Assembly (NCBI GenBank): GCA_001899525.1
Contig: MKVY01000049.1
Span: 50,074-98,599 of the forward strand
Origin: Rhizobiales bacterium 65-9
Lineage (GTDB): Bacteria; Pseudomonadota; Alphaproteobacteria; Rhizobiales; Beijerinckiaceae
Length of the DNA stretch: 48,526 bases
Reading direction: 5' to 3'
The notes under the pieces are model-generated. The model was not told where the DNA came from. It did not search any database and was given only the letters and a program-made list of their open reading frames with translations. Numbering within the stretch: the stretch's first letter is position 1; the number at the start of each line of letters is the position of its first letter. The position numbers and the translations under genes were made by a program. This document shows, piece after piece, positions 8,579 to 16,303 of the stretch.

Positions 8579-9805
8579 ATGCATCATGACGAGCGTGACA
8601 TGCGCGATCCGGTCGCGCGCGAGCGCGATCTCTTCACGCGCCTGCCCGAGATCGTGGCGCGCGCGCTGACGACCCAGGGCTGGCGCGAGCATCTCGGCGC
8701 CGTCGACGCCGCATCGATCCGCTCGCGCGAGGCGCTGGCGCCGCTGCCGGTGCTGCGCAAGTCGGACCTCTCCGCGCTGCAGAAAAGCCGGCCGCCCTTC
8801 GCCGATCTGATGGCGCAGCCGCTCAACCTGTTCGGGCGGCTGTTCACGTCACCCGGCCCGATCTACGAGCCGGAGGGAACGGGCGCCGATCCCTGGCGCG
8901 CGGCGCGCGCCCTGTCCGCCGCGGGATTTCGCCGCGGCGACGTCATCGTCAACACGTTCAGCTATCATCTCACGCCGGGCGGCTTCATCATGGATTCGGC
9001 GGCGCGCGCGATCGGCTGTCCGGTGATTCCAGCCGGGCCGGGAAACACCGAGCAGACGCTCGACGTGGTGCAGCATCTCAAGCCGGTCGGCTATTGCGGC
9101 ACGCCTGATTTTCTCAAGATCATGCTCGACAAGGCGCGGGAGACGGGCCGGGACGCCTCCTCCATCACGCGCGCGCTGGTGTCCGGCGCTGCGTTTCCGC
9201 CTTCGCTACAGGCCGAGATCAAAGCGCGCGGCGTCGACGCGTATCAGGCCTATGCGACGGCGGATGTCGGGCTCATCGCCTATGAAACCAAGGCGCGCGA
9301 CGGTCTGGTGGTGAACGAGGACGTGATCCTCGAAATCGTTCGTCCCGGAACCGGCGATCCCGTCGCGCCGGGCGAGGTCGGCGAGATCGTGGTGACGACG
9401 CTCGATCCGCATCATCCGGTGATCCGGCTCGCGCTCGGCGATCTCACGCAGGCGCTGGCCGGCGTCAGCGCCTGCGGCCGCACCAACATGCGCATCAGGG
9501 GCTGGATGGGACGCGCGGATCAGACGGCGAAGGTGAAGGGCATGTTCGTGCGGCCGGAGCAGGTGGCGGAAATCGGCCGCCGCCATCCCGAGCTTGCAAG
9601 GCTGAGGCTCGTCGTCTCGCGCGCCAACGAACAGGATCAGATGCTGCTGCGCGCCGAGACGTCCTCATCCTCCGACGATCTGGCGCGGTCGATCGGCGAC
9701 AGCGTGATCGCGGTGACGAAACTGAAGGCGGCGATCGATCTCGTCGCTCCGGGATCGCTGCCGAATGACGGGAAGGTGATCGCGGACGAGCGCCCGGTGG
9801 GGTGA
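8579..9805 (+). CDS. PaaK-like adenylation protein with degenerate P-loop
   Basis: 408 residues, resembling phenylacetate-CoA ligases (usual length 430-440). The N-terminal region FTRLPEIVARALTTQGWREH, the YATADVGLIAYE segment, the VGEIVVTTLDPHHPVIRLALGD stretch and the C-terminal GRADQTAKVKGMFVRPEQV with its conserved Lys region all fit the family. However, where PaaK has the phosphate loop SSGTTG this protein reads YEPEGTGADPW, so ATP binding may be altered. ATG 8579 is used; an internal ATG lies at codon 8 (8600). Being downstream of an importer that already includes a CoA ligase, it may be a second acyl-activating enzyme or a non-catalytic paralogue. Family confident, activity uncertain. 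Confidence 0.8.
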   Translation: MHHDERDMRDPVARERDLFTRLPEIVARALTTQGWREHLGAVDAASIRSREALAPLPVLRKSDLSALQKSRPPFADLMAQPLNLFGRLFTSPGPIYEPEGTGADPWRAARALSAAGFRRGDVIVNTFSYHLTPGGFIMDSAARAIGCPVIPAGPGNTEQTLDVVQHLKPVGYCGTPDFLKIMLDKARETGRDASSITRALVSGAAFPPSLQAEIKARGVDAYQAYATADVGLIAYETKARDGLVVNEDVILEIVRPGTGDPVAPGEVGEIVVTTLDPHHPVIRLALGDLTQALAGVSACGRTNMRIRGWMGRADQTAKVKGMFVRPEQVAEIGRRHPELARLRLVVSRANEQDQMLLRAETSSSSDDLARSIGDSVIAVTKLKAAIDLVAPGSLPNDGKVIADERPVG

Positions 9806-9813
9806 AGCGGGCG

Positions 9814-10104
9814 TTACAGGCGCCGATCGAAATCCATGCGTTGATGCAGAATCCGGACGATATGAACGCCTGCGGGAGTCGTGCGATAGAAGATGACATG
9901 CGCGCCGGCGAGGAGCTTGCGATAGCCGGCCTTTATCTCATCGCAAGGCCGGCCTCTTCGCGGGTTCGCTGCGGCGCTTTCGATGCTCTGTCGCAGGAGC
10001 GCGACATAAGTCTCCGTCTGATCCGCTCCCCATAGATCCATGCTGTGACGCCAGATTGAATCAAGATCGGCCGCCGCCTTTCGAGACAGCGTCCAGCGGT
10101 TCAC
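9814..10104 (-). CDS. parE: ParE-type toxin (RelE/ParE superfamily)
   Basis: 96-residue basic protein, predicted toxin of a type II toxin-antitoxin pair. N-terminal LSRKAAADLDSIWRHSMDLWG, central NPRRGRPCDEIKAGYRKLLAGAHV split over two strands, and C-terminal HIVRILHQRMDFDRRL are characteristic of ParE. It begins at GTG 10104, overlapping the parD stop by four bases, the usual antitoxin-first coupling. ParE toxins typically poison DNA gyrase; that is family knowledge. The gene ends 8 bp from the convergent PaaK-like gene. Confidence 0.88.
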   Translation of the reverse strand: MNRWTLSRKAAADLDSIWRHSMDLWGADQTETYVALLRQSIESAAANPRRGRPCDEIKAGYRKLLAGAHVIFYRTTPAGVHIVRILHQRMDFDRRL

Positions 10105-10343
10105 GAAGCGCTCTTGCGCTTTTCTGTGAGGAAGCGATCAAAATCAAACCCTGTCGCGACGCCGCTCGCTTCGCCCTCTTCCAGCGCGGCGCGCAATGCT
10201 TTCAGCTTCAGGTTTTCTTGTTCTAGGAGACGCAAGCCCGCGCGCACCACTTCGCTTGCAGACGCGAAACGGCCTTCGCTCACCTGCTCGTCGACAAAGT
10301 CCGCGAGGCGCTCGCTGAGAATGATCGATGTGTTCTTTGGCAT
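10101..10343 (-). CDS. parD: ParD-type antitoxin
   Basis: 80-residue protein from ATG 10343 (the frame runs further up to 10385, but residues before MPKNTSIILSERLADFVDE are not family-like and would cross the promoter). The N-terminus is a ribbon-helix-helix DNA-binding domain (KNTSIILSERLADFVDEQV, then GRFASASEVVRAGLRLLEQE), and the acidic C-terminal half (ALEEGEASGV) would wrap the toxin. It should neutralise ParE and repress its own promoter through the palindrome immediately upstream. Confidence 0.9.
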   Translation of the reverse strand: MPKNTSIILSERLADFVDEQVSEGRFASASEVVRAGLRLLEQENLKLKALRAALEEGEASGVATGFDFDRFLTEKRKSAS

Positions 10344-10353
10344 GGGCCGGCCC

Positions 10354-10382
10354 CATATACCATTTTCTGGTATCACGGGCAA
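10354..10382 (-). promoter_or_regulatory. parDE promoter with embedded operator palindrome
   Basis: On the minus strand TTGCCC (10382-10377) and TATATG (10359-10354) are separated by 17 bases, a housekeeping-type promoter. Between and over them lies the interrupted palindrome ATACCA-N5-TGGTAT (10357-10373), which covers most of the spacer and part of the -10. The start codon of parD is 11 bases downstream of the -10, so the transcript would have a very short leader or none. A ribbon-helix-helix antitoxin bound there would block polymerase, the standard autorepression layout. Confidence 0.6.
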
Positions 10383-10391
10383 CAAGCCCGA

Positions 10392-11090
10392 CTACCAGTC
10401 AATCGCCCGCTCGCCATGCGCTTTCAGAAAGTCGTTCGCGCGCGAGAATGGCTTTGAGCCGAAAAAGCCGCGGCGGGCCGACAAGGGCGAGGGATGCGCG
10501 CTGTCGATCACGAGATGGCGGCGCGGGTCGATGAGCGCGCCATAGGCGCGCGCCTTGTCGCCCCAAAGGATGAAGACCGCCGGCGTCGGACGGGCGCTGA
10601 CCGCTTCGACGACCTGTTTCGTCAGCTCGCTCCAGCCATAGCGCATATGCGCGCCGGCGGCGCCCGCCTCCACCGTGAGCGCCGTGTTGAGAAGCAGCGC
10701 TCCCTGCCGCGCCCAGCGGGACAGATCGCCTTTGCGCTGCGGGTCGCCCCCGACGTCGCTCTGAAGCTCCTTGAAAATGTTGCGCAGCGAGGCCGGAAGC
10801 GCTCCCTCGCCGATGTAGGAGAAAGCGAGGCCGTTTGCGTGGCCGGGCGTCGGATAGGGGTCCTGGCCGAGGATGACGACGCGAACGCTGTCGAGCGGCG
10901 TCAGCCGCAACGCGTTCAGCATGTCGCCGGGCGTCGGCAGAATCCGCGCTCCGGCCTTCTCCCTCTCCGTCACGCGCGCGATGACGCGCTCCGCCGATCC
11001 GTTGCGAAAGAACGGCAGATCGCGCCATCCTTTCGAGGCCGGGTCGCGGAGAAACCGATCAAGCGCGGCGGCGTAATCGTCATTCGTCAT
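10392..11090 (-). CDS. ung: Uracil-DNA glycosylase, family 1
   Basis: 232-residue base-excision repair enzyme that removes uracil from DNA. The water-activating motif GQDPYPTPGHANGLAFS contains the catalytic Asp at about residue 77, the Asn-containing LLNTALTVEAG segment follows, and the DNA-intercalating loop reads AHPSPLSARRGFFGSKPF near the C-terminus. Length and motif order match bacterial Ung. It ends 9 bp upstream of the parDE promoter region on the same strand, so read-through into parDE is possible. Confidence 0.95.
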   Translation of the reverse strand: MTNDDYAAALDRFLRDPASKGWRDLPFFRNGSAERVIARVTEREKAGARILPTPGDMLNALRLTPLDSVRVVILGQDPYPTPGHANGLAFSYIGEGALPASLRNIFKELQSDVGGDPQRKGDLSRWARQGALLLNTALTVEAGAAGAHMRYGWSELTKQVVEAVSARPTPAVFILWGDKARAYGALIDPRRHLVIDSAHPSPLSARRGFFGSKPFSRANDFLKAHGERAIDW

Positions 11091-11239
11091 GGGCGGTCGA
11101 TCGTTTGTCCCAGCGCTGTGCGGCCCGCCAGCTTTGTCAGTCCAGGCCAGCGCAAGGCAGGCGCGGTCGGCACGCGCAGCGACGCCCCGGCCGGCGATGT
11201 CACGCGAGACGCGGCGCGTCCCGGCGCGAGAGCGGGGCG

Positions 11240-12775
11240 CTATTTGATGGCGATGCGGCCTTCGACCTTGCTCGTCACTTCGCCGAGCTTGCGGACATAG
11301 ACCATCACTTCGTTCGCCATCAGCTTGCCGTCGGTGAGGCCGATCAGCACTTTGCCTTTCCCGAGCGAAGTGTAGCCGTCGCCGCCCGCGAGGATGAATT
11401 CGTTCGCGGCGACCTTGTAGGTTTTCGCCGGATCGAGCGGCTGGCCTGCGACCGTGACCGCCGTCACGCGCTGGCCCACGGGCAGCTTGGGATCGAATTC
11501 GTATGTCATGCCGGAGACCTGCGCGAAACGGCCGGCGCGCTGCTCATAGAGCGAGACGCCGTTCTCGAGCGCGGCTTTCAGATCCGCGCCGCTGAGTTCG
11601 ACCATCACGGTGACATTGCCGAAAGGCAGCTCGGTGAGGATGTCGCGCCGCGACAGCTTCTGACCGGGCGGATATTGTTTGTTGGCGCGAATGCCGCCGC
11701 CGTTGACGATCGCCACGTCGGCGCCGGTGGAGGCCTTGATCGCGTCGGCGAAGAGGTTGCCGATCGCCGTCTCCCGGGTGCGGACGCTGATCGTCGTCGA
11801 ATCCAGCGGCACGGCGGTCGTTCCGATATCGACGTCGAGCTCCTTCGACAGCTCCGCCTCGTATTTCTTCACCGCCGCCAGCGTTTCCGGATCGGGCGTC
11901 GCGTTCTTCGAATCATTGATGCGGAAGGACGGCGACCAGCTCACGGTGCGGCGGCCGTCCGAACTGTTGCGCGCGCTGATCGCGAGGTCGATGGCGGTGA
12001 CGTAATTGCCTTCCTCGTTCGACTCGACCATCACCGCCCTGCCGTCGAACGCGACCGCGAGATCATGATCGTGGCCGGTCAGCAGAATGTCGACGAGGCG
12101 CGAGCGGACGATGGCGTTGTCCTCCTCGCGATCGGTATGGGCGCAGCACACGACGATGTCGGCGCCGGCGTCGCGCAGCAGCTTCGCCTGCGCGCGGACC
12201 GTGTCCATCGTCGGCAGGAACTTGATGTCGCCGGGGCTCGAGAGCTGCGCGGTATAGGGAAGCGCGACGCCGAAGACGCCGATCTTGAAGCCGCCGCGCT
12301 CGAAGATCTCATTGTCCTTGTGGCCGGGGATGGGCGATCCGTCCGCCTGCCGCATGTTCGCGGCGAAGTAGGGAAATTTCGACTGCGCGTGGCGCTTGAA
12401 ATAAATGTCCTTGCCGAAATCGAATTCGTGGTTGCCCGGAACGAAAACGTCCGGCGCGGCGAAGTTCGTCAGTTCGACGATGTGCTCGCCCTGGTCGAAG
12501 CCCGACATCAGCGACGGCGAGAAGCAGTCGCCGGCGTGGAAGTAGAGCATCGGCGTTCCCTTGGCGCGCTCTTCCTTCACGATGCCGGAGAGGCGGGCGA
12601 AACCGCCGCGGCCCTTGTCCTCGCTCATCTTGTAGATGTCGTTGACGAGCAGCAGCGTCACTGTGGCGCCCGCGCCCTGCGCCGCGGCCGGACCCGAAGA
12701 GGAGGCCACAGCCGCGCCGGTGGCGGCCAGCGCGCCGAAAGCCTTGCGGCGGGAAATCACGGTGGTCTCGGTCAT
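11240..12775 (-). CDS. Secreted 5'-nucleotidase / UshA-type metallophosphatase
   Basis: 511 residues from ATG 12775. The N-terminus holds a twin-arginine-like signal, VISRRKAFGALAATGAAVAS, ending around PAAAQG, pointing to export of a folded metalloenzyme. The mature part has a calcineurin-like phosphoesterase domain (LLVNDIYKM, then HAGDC, GNHEFDFG, and TGHDHD), followed by a 5'-nucleotidase C-terminal domain with NGGGIRANKQYPPG and the LAGGDGYTSLG region. In UshA the first motif is usually NDxHG; here it is NDIYKM, so the first metal site may differ. Likely hydrolyses nucleotides or sugar nucleotides in the periplasm to recover phosphate and nucleosides. Divergent from hemH. Confidence 0.88.
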   Translation of the reverse strand: MTETTVISRRKAFGALAATGAAVASSSGPAAAQGAGATVTLLLVNDIYKMSEDKGRGGFARLSGIVKEERAKGTPMLYFHAGDCFSPSLMSGFDQGEHIVELTNFAAPDVFVPGNHEFDFGKDIYFKRHAQSKFPYFAANMRQADGSPIPGHKDNEIFERGGFKIGVFGVALPYTAQLSSPGDIKFLPTMDTVRAQAKLLRDAGADIVVCCAHTDREEDNAIVRSRLVDILLTGHDHDLAVAFDGRAVMVESNEEGNYVTAIDLAISARNSSDGRRTVSWSPSFRINDSKNATPDPETLAAVKKYEAELSKELDVDIGTTAVPLDSTTISVRTRETAIGNLFADAIKASTGADVAIVNGGGIRANKQYPPGQKLSRRDILTELPFGNVTVMVELSGADLKAALENGVSLYEQRAGRFAQVSGMTYEFDPKLPVGQRVTAVTVAGQPLDPAKTYKVAANEFILAGGDGYTSLGKGKVLIGLTDGKLMANEVMVYVRKLGEVTSKVEGRIAIK

Positions 12776-12863
12776 GGCGGACGCCTTCCGACTCTGGACA
12801 TGTTCCAAACGGTAGTGCGAAAGCCGGCGGCCTGTCATCATGGATTTGATGAAAGCCTTCGCC

Positions 12864-12888
12864 GGCCGCGCGGATTGGCCGCGCGGCC
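12864..12888. other. GC hairpin in the nucleotidase-hemH divergent region
   Basis: GGCCGCGCGG (12864-12873) pairs with CCGCGCGGCC (12879-12888) around a five-base loop ATTGG: a perfect 10 bp stem in the 175 bp between the divergent start codons. No T-run flanks it on either strand. It could be a leader structure of hemH or the nucleotidase, or simple GC bias. Confidence 0.35.
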
Positions 12889-12950
12889 TTCCGGCGGGCG
12901 CGCATGGATTTCAACATCCGCAGCGGACACAGGACTGGTAAGACGCCCCG

Positions 12951-14039
12951 ATGAATTCCCTCACGTCTCCCGCCGCCGTCGCGCCGGCGCATGCGCCGTC
13001 CGGCCATCCTCCCGTCCGTTTCGGCCGGATCGGCGTGCTGCTGCTGCAACTCGGCACGCCGGACGGCACGGACTACTGGTCCATGCGGCGCTATCTGAAG
13101 CAGTTTCTCTCTGATCGCCGCGTCATCGAGACTCCGCGCCTGATCTGGTGGCCGATCCTCAATCTCATCATCCTCACCAAGCGCCCGGCCGCGAAGGGCA
13201 GGGACTACGCCTCGATCTGGAACAAGGAGCGCGACGAGGGGCCGCTCAAGACCATCACCCGCTCCCAGGCGGAGAAGCTGGCGGCGCGGCTCGCCGGGCT
13301 GGACGAACGGATCATCGTCGATTTCGCCATGCGCTATGGCAATCCGTCGACGGAGTCGCGCATCAAGGCGCTGATGGAGCAGGGGTGCGACCGCATCCTG
13401 CTGCTGCCGCTCTACCCGCAATATTCCGCCGCCACCACCGCGACCGCCTGCGACGACGCCTTTCGCGCGCTGATGGGGATGCGGTGGCAGCCGAGCGTCC
13501 GCACCGCGCCGCCCTGGCATGACGATCCGGCCTATATCGACGCGGTCGCCGCCAGCGTGAAGGCGAAACTCGCCGCGATCGATTTCACACCGGACATGAT
13601 CGTCACATCGTTCCACGGCGTGCCGAAGGACTATCTCCTGAAGGGCGACCCCTATCACTGCCAGTGCGTGAAAACCGGCCGGCTCCTGCGCGAGGCGCTG
13701 GCGCTCGAGAAAGACCGCTTCATGGTCTGCTTCCAGTCGCGCTTCGGCAATGCGGAGTGGCTGACGCCCTATCTCATCGACACGATGGGCGAACTTCCGG
13801 CGCGGGGCGTGAAGAAGGTTCTGGTCGTCGCTCCGGGCTTCACCAGCGACTGCCTCGAAACGCTGGAGGAGATCGAAGTCGAGAACTGCGATCACTTCCT
13901 CCATCATGGCGGCGAGAAATTCGCCTATGTCCCCTGTCTCAATGACAGCGAGGCGGGCGTCGACGTGATCGAGACGGTCGCGCGGCGGGAACTGACGGGA
14001 TGGACCCGTGGCGCCGGGACGCAGGCGGACCCTTCATAA
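12951..14039 (+). CDS. hemH: Ferrochelatase
   Basis: 362-residue enzyme inserting ferrous iron into protoporphyrin IX, the last step of protoheme synthesis. The N-terminal RIGVLLLQLGTPDGTDYWSM, the YPQYSAATT segment and the active-site VTSFHGVPKDY with its metal-binding His are all present, as are the GDPYHCQC and CFQSRFGNAEWL segments and a late VVAPGFTSDCLETLEEI. Length is normal for proteobacteria. The stop codon (14037-14039) sits in the A-run that serves as the U-tract of the terminator on the opposite strand. No iron-responsive box was recognised upstream. Confidence 0.95.
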   Translation: MNSLTSPAAVAPAHAPSGHPPVRFGRIGVLLLQLGTPDGTDYWSMRRYLKQFLSDRRVIETPRLIWWPILNLIILTKRPAAKGRDYASIWNKERDEGPLKTITRSQAEKLAARLAGLDERIIVDFAMRYGNPSTESRIKALMEQGCDRILLLPLYPQYSAATTATACDDAFRALMGMRWQPSVRTAPPWHDDPAYIDAVAASVKAKLAAIDFTPDMIVTSFHGVPKDYLLKGDPYHCQCVKTGRLLREALALEKDRFMVCFQSRFGNAEWLTPYLIDTMGELPARGVKKVLVVAPGFTSDCLETLEEIEVENCDHFLHHGGEKFAYVPCLNDSEAGVDVIETVARRELTGWTRGAGTQADPS

Positions 14040-14070
14040 AAAAAACAGCCCGGAACCAAGTTCCGGGCTG
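14038..14070 (-). terminator. Factor-independent terminator of the DUF4167 gene
   Basis: CAGCCCGGAAC (14046-14056) and GTTCCGGGCTG (14060-14070) form a perfect 11 bp stem with a three-base loop. Read on the minus strand it is followed by eight T residues (14045-14038), making a textbook terminator 28 bases after the DUF4167 stop. The T-tract overlaps the stop codon of the convergent hemH. On the plus strand no T-run follows, so any effect on hemH transcripts would be through RNA structure. Confidence 0.85.
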
Positions 14071-14097
14071 GGTATCGTCACAGTCCTGTCGGCGTCG

Positions 14098-15138
14098 CTA
14101 TTCGGCCGGCTGGCCTTCCGTCTGCGGCTCCAGCGGCAGGTCGCCGCCTTCAGCCTTCTGCTCGGCCGTGCGCCTGCGCCGGCGGGCCTTGTAGGGCGCG
14201 CGCGCTTCGCCCTCAGCGGCGTCGACCGCAGGCGGCTGAATTGCTTCGAGAGGGGCGGGCGCCGGTTCGACCGGAGCCGGCGCATTCTCGAAAGGAGCGG
14301 CTGGAGCGCTCACAGGCGCGCTGGCCTGACGCGGCGCCCCGTTGGTGATGAAGGACGGCAGCGGCGCATCCTGGCTTTCCTGCTCCGGCTCCGGGCGGCG
14401 GGGACGGAAATCCTGACGCGGGCCGCGCTGGTTGAACCGCCTGTCGCCACGGTCCTGACGCTCTCCATAATTCTGCCGATCGCCACGGTCCTGACGCTCG
14501 CCATAATTCTGCCGATCGCCTCGATCCTGGCGTTCGCCATAGGACGGACGGTCGCCGCGGTCCTGCCGCTCGCCATAGGGCTGGCGCTCGCCTCGCTCCT
14601 GCCTCTCGCCATAGGGCTGGCGCTCGCCTCGCTCCTGCCTCTCGCCATAGGGCGGTCGATCGTTGAAACCCTGCCGTTCCTGATAGGGCTGGCGCTCGCG
14701 ATGACCGTAGCCCTGGCCGTTGTTCTCGGGCTGCGGCGACTCGCCGGGATCGTTGCGCTGCTGCAACGGTTGCTGCTGCTGACGGAAGTCTGGATAGGGC
14801 TGCTGAAAGCCGCCCATATCCTCGTCATCGTCGCCTGATTCGTCGGTCTCGATCTCGCCGCGGGCGAAGCCCTGGGCCTGCGCCATCGCCGCCTGGGCGG
14901 CCGTGATGATGCGGAAGTAATGCTCAGCGTGCTGCAGATAGGCTTCGGCCAGAACCGGATCGCCCGCCACCTGCGCGTCGCGCGCCAACTGGGAGTATTT
15001 CTCGACGATATGCTGGGGATTGCCCCGCACTTTCACGTCCGGCCCGTTCGACTCATAGCTTCGCGCCAGAGGATTCGAGGGTTTGCTGTTGCGGTGCCGC
15101 CCGCGCATCCGCTTGTTGTTACCGTGATTAGGCCGCAT
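14098..15138 (-). CDS. DUF4167 protein with RG/RQ-rich tandem repeat tail
   Basis: 346 residues from ATG 15138. The basic N-terminus MRPNHGNNKRMRGRHRN is followed by the DUF4167 core (NPLARSYESNGPDVKVRGNP, then IVEKYSQLARDAQVAGDPV and LAEAYLQHAEHYFRI), a domain largely confined to alphaproteobacteria and of unknown function. From about residue 165 the protein is low complexity with six tandem 12-residue units of the form YGERQDRGDRQN, then Pro/Ala-rich sequence and a final basic KARRRRRTAEQKAEGG. The Arg-Gly richness suggests RNA binding, which is inference. It follows prmC on the same strand after 325 bp and has its own terminator. Confidence 0.85.
   Translation of the reverse strand: MRPNHGNNKRMRGRHRNSKPSNPLARSYESNGPDVKVRGNPQHIVEKYSQLARDAQVAGDPVLAEAYLQHAEHYFRIITAAQAAMAQAQGFARGEIETDESGDDDEDMGGFQQPYPDFRQQQQPLQQRNDPGESPQPENNGQGYGHRERQPYQERQGFNDRPPYGERQERGERQPYGERQERGERQPYGERQDRGDRPSYGERQDRGDRQNYGERQDRGDRQNYGERQDRGDRRFNQRGPRQDFRPRRPEPEQESQDAPLPSFITNGAPRQASAPVSAPAAPFENAPAPVEPAPAPLEAIQPPAVDAAEGEARAPYKARRRRRTAEQKAEGGDLPLEPQTEGQPAE
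14434..14649 (-). repeat. Six tandem 36-bp repeats inside the DUF4167 gene
   Basis: Six in-frame copies of a 36 bp unit encode YGERQ followed by (E/D)RG(E/D)R and two variable residues. The first three copies differ from the last three mainly at Glu/Asp and at the two final residues, which suggests duplication in at least two rounds. A more decayed relative (YQERQGFNDRP) precedes the array. Length variation between strains is expected for such an array. Confidence 0.85.
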
Positions 15139-15463
15139 CGAACCTCTCTGTTCGCGATTGACCAAATTCCATGCTTCGGGCGGTTCGCCCGATCGTCGTT
15201 GTCGTCTGTTGGAGCCGCACAGGCGTCGCTCGGGCCGCTGTCGCGGCGTCAACTGAGCCAGTCTGAGTGGGTTGCATCGCGGGGCGGCGCAGCGCCCATG
15301 CTTCTCTGTTCCGTCCAGATAAGCCCCGCCTTTTCAGGTTCACCGGGGCGTCGCTCGCGCCGCTCGAATCCTCGGCGGCGTCGTTTCTGACCTCTATCTA
15401 GTCGTTCTTGCGGCGCTCGCCAAGCGTTTTTGAACGGGTTTCCCATGGCGAAGGGTCGCAGAG
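15139..15463. other. 325-bp region between prmC and the DUF4167 gene
   Basis: No convincing gene. Open frames here lack family-like sequence. On the minus strand TTGGCG, 17 bases, TAGATA (about 15423-15384) could be a weak promoter giving the DUF4167 gene a leader of roughly 240 bases. The segment GGGCGGTTCGCCC near 15178-15190 can form a small hairpin. No terminator with a T-run was found after prmC, so read-through from prmC is possible. Confidence 0.3.
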
Positions 15464-16303
15464 TCAACGCCGGATGACCGCGACCCGGTCATGCCCGGCG
15501 AGATCGCGCAGGATTTCCGCGCCGAGATTCAACTCCCGCGCAAGCGCGCTCACCGGTTCGGCCTGATCGTAGCCGATCTCGACGATGGCCGCGCCGTCCG
15601 GCGTCAGCAAGCGGTCGAGGCTGGCGAAAATCGCGCGATAGGCAGTGAGCCCGTCCTCGCCGCCGTCGAGCGCCAGCCGGGGATCGTGGCGCGCGACCTC
15701 GCGGGCGAGCGCGGGGATGTCCCCGGTCCTTACATAGGGCGGATTCGAGACGACGAGATCGAAGCGGGCCTCGATCGCCGCCGCCCAGTCGCCGACCACG
15801 ACATGCGCCTGATCCGCGAGGCCGAGCATGCGCGCGTTGGCCTGCGCCGTCCGCGCCGCGCGGATGGAGCGATCGATCCCGACGCCGCGCGCCGCCATCC
15901 GCTGCCGCAGGAACGCCAGCAGGATGCAGCCCGAGCCGGTCCCGAGGTCGAGGATGGCGCCGGGACGGTCGTCCTCCGGCCACAGCCGCAACGCTTCCTC
16001 GACCACGAGCTCCGTCTCGGGGCGCGGCACGAGCGTGTCCGGCGACAGATGGAAGGGCAGCCCGAAGAACTCCTTCACGCCGAGGATGCGCGCCACCGGC
16101 TCGCCGGCGATGCGGCGTGCGACGAGCGTATCGAGCGCCTTCACGGCGGCGACGTCCACCGGCGCCTCCGGCGCGCGCACCAGATCGAGCGCGTCGATGC
16201 GCAAGGCATGAACAAGGAGAAGCCTGGCGTCGAGCGATGCGTTGTCGATGCGGGCGACGGTGAGCCGCCGCCGCGCCTCGCGCAACAGATCGGCGCGCGT
16301 CAT
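15464..16303 (-). CDS. prmC: Release-factor glutamine methyltransferase PrmC
   Basis: 279-residue SAM-dependent enzyme that methylates the Gln of the GGQ motif in release factors. It has the N-terminal helical substrate domain, the [18 protein letters not shown] linker, the SAM-binding DLGTGSGCI at about 118-126 and the catalytic NPPY at 187-190. The start ATG overlaps the prfA stop by four bases (ATGA), so it is coupled to its own substrate's gene, the standard arrangement. Confidence 0.95.
   Translation of the reverse strand: MTRADLLREARRRLTVARIDNASLDARLLLVHALRIDALDLVRAPEAPVDVAAVKALDTLVARRIAGEPVARILGVKEFFGLPFHLSPDTLVPRPETELVVEEALRLWPEDDRPGAILDLGTGSGCILLAFLRQRMAARGVGIDRSIRAARTAQANARMLGLADQAHVVVGDWAAAIEARFDLVVSNPPYVRTGDIPALAREVARHDPRLALDGGEDGLTAYRAIFASLDRLLTPDGAAIVEIGYDQAEPVSALARELNLGAEILRDLAGHDRVAVIRR

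Noticed and set aside
11105-13114. 669-codon plus-strand open frame over the nucleotidase gene
   Set aside because: Shadow of the nucleotidase; crosses into the hemH start in a different frame.
15249-15467. Possible 72-residue protein between prmC and the DUF4167 gene
   Set aside because: Arg-rich frame with no ribosome site and no family resemblance.
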